Shown here one piece after another: positions 63,695-64,000 of a stretch of 64,000 nucleotides of DNA. The notes below the pieces were generated by a model. It did no database searches. It was not told where the DNA came from and was given only the letters and a program-made list of their open reading frames with translations. This stretch comes from UBA5109 sp964606735. Lineage in GTDB: Bacteria; Pseudomonadota; Gammaproteobacteria; Pseudomonadales; Pseudohongiellaceae. The first letter of the stretch is position 1. Every line of letters starts with the position of its first letter. Location of the stretch: positions 1 to 64,000 of the forward strand of contig CAZSHI010000006.1 in assembly GCA_964606735.1 (NCBI GenBank). The letters are read 5' to 3'. Both the position numbers and the translations under genes were made by a program.

Positions 63695-64000
63695 ATGACA
63701 TCCATGATCAAAAAACTGGTTTTACTTACGCTGTGCATGTGCACTTTATCCAGTCTGGGCGCCTCAGCCCAGGAACAGGTGGCGCCTGGTGTCTGGCTTT
63801 CCCGCAACGGAAATTTTCGCCTCAGCACTACCGACATCGAATCATCAACCCCCAATGAATGGACCCTGTATATAAGAACCTCTGAACGCGCACCGGTTTC
63901 AGATGCCACCATAGAAGTGCATGCTTTTCACTCAGCCACGAGTAAAATTCTGCCACGCACACCAATCATCAGCGCGCACATGGGTAGAGGTCAATATGAT
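63695..64000 (+). CDS. Exported protein, truncated by the window edge
   Basis: An ATG with AGAGG eight bases upstream opens a frame that stays open for 102 codons to the right edge. It begins with a signal peptide (MTSMIKKLVLLTLCMCTLSS, cleavage near ASAQ). The rest includes WTLYIRTSERAPVSDATIEV and a HMGRGQYD segment, which recalls FixH/YtkA-like domains (a beta-sandwich with a conserved Met-Gly turn), but this is weak. The gap before it, back to the divergent small gene, has no other feature. Confidence 0.7.
   Translation, partial: MTSMIKKLVLLTLCMCTLSSLGASAQEQVAPGVWLSRNGNFRLSTTDIESSTPNEWTLYIRTSERAPVSDATIEVHAFHSATSKILPRTPIISAHMGRGQYD

Noticed and set aside
1..64000. CRISPR arrays, phage or transposon genes, tRNA genes
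   Set aside because: No regularly spaced direct repeats, no integrase or transposase motifs and no tRNA-like cloverleaf were seen on either strand.

Overview
The window looks like chromosomal DNA of a free-living, probably marine gammaproteobacterium. The support is the rluD-pgeF/bamD and clpB block, FadE- and FadB-type beta-oxidation genes, MsrPQ, an IlvC of the long enterobacterial class and an rrn promoter with a TATAAT-GCGC core. A Pseudohongiella/OM182-like source is a guess from the gene mix (DUF6152 proteins, PQQ dehydrogenase, exported FAH-family enzyme), not something shown. The left edge cuts into the 5' end of a 16S rRNA gene. No phage, insertion sequence, CRISPR array or tRNA gene was seen.

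Layout. 0-0.5 kb: start of an rrn operon (leader, boxA, promoter, UP element), leftward. 0.5-5 kb: leftward periplasmic methionine sulfoxide repair unit with two tandem msrP copies, a small unknown gene, msrQ and a lipoprotein hydrolase. 5-8.3 kb: pssA, then ilvC and a phosphodiesterase rightward. 8.3-18.3 kb: a leftward fatty-acid operon (acyltransferase-hydrolase fusion, fadD, thiolase, hydroxyacyl-CoA dehydrogenase/enoyl-CoA hydratase, fadE). 18.5-22.3 kb: exported FAH-family enzyme, two-subunit sodium:solute symporter, NTF2-like protein. 22.5-24.7 kb: ilvI-ilvH with a long leader. 25-34.7 kb: single enzymes (MBL hydrolase, frameshifted KAP NTPase, dipeptidase, DUF4159-ppx pair, alkaline phosphatase, TPR protein, NUDIX hydrolase).

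34.7-49.9 kb is the most interesting stretch. The usual gammaproteobacterial order bamD / rluD-pgeF-clpB is interrupted between pgeF and clpB by a proteasome-like Anbu gene and a transglutaminase-DUF2126 gene on the opposite strand. About 5 kb beyond that block lies a second Anbu paralogue, with Ser instead of Thr as the predicted nucleophile, convergent with the other two usual Anbu partners (alpha-E protein and circularly permuted ATP-grasp). Together they form a complete but split and partly duplicated Anbu peptide-ligase/protease system.

50-52.7 kb: a PQQ dehydrogenase wedged between two gene remnants (AMMECR1 and an M20 amidase). 52.7-58 kb: a polyamine operon that encodes every step from arginine through agmatine and putrescine to spermidine by the carboxyspermidine route. 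58.2-61.7 kb: a diverged tandem duplication of a two-gene cassette of exported proteins (a roughly 344-residue unknown plus DUF6152), each copy with its own terminator. 62-64 kb: alanine dehydrogenase with a small Cys/His protein, and the start of a further exported protein running off the right edge.
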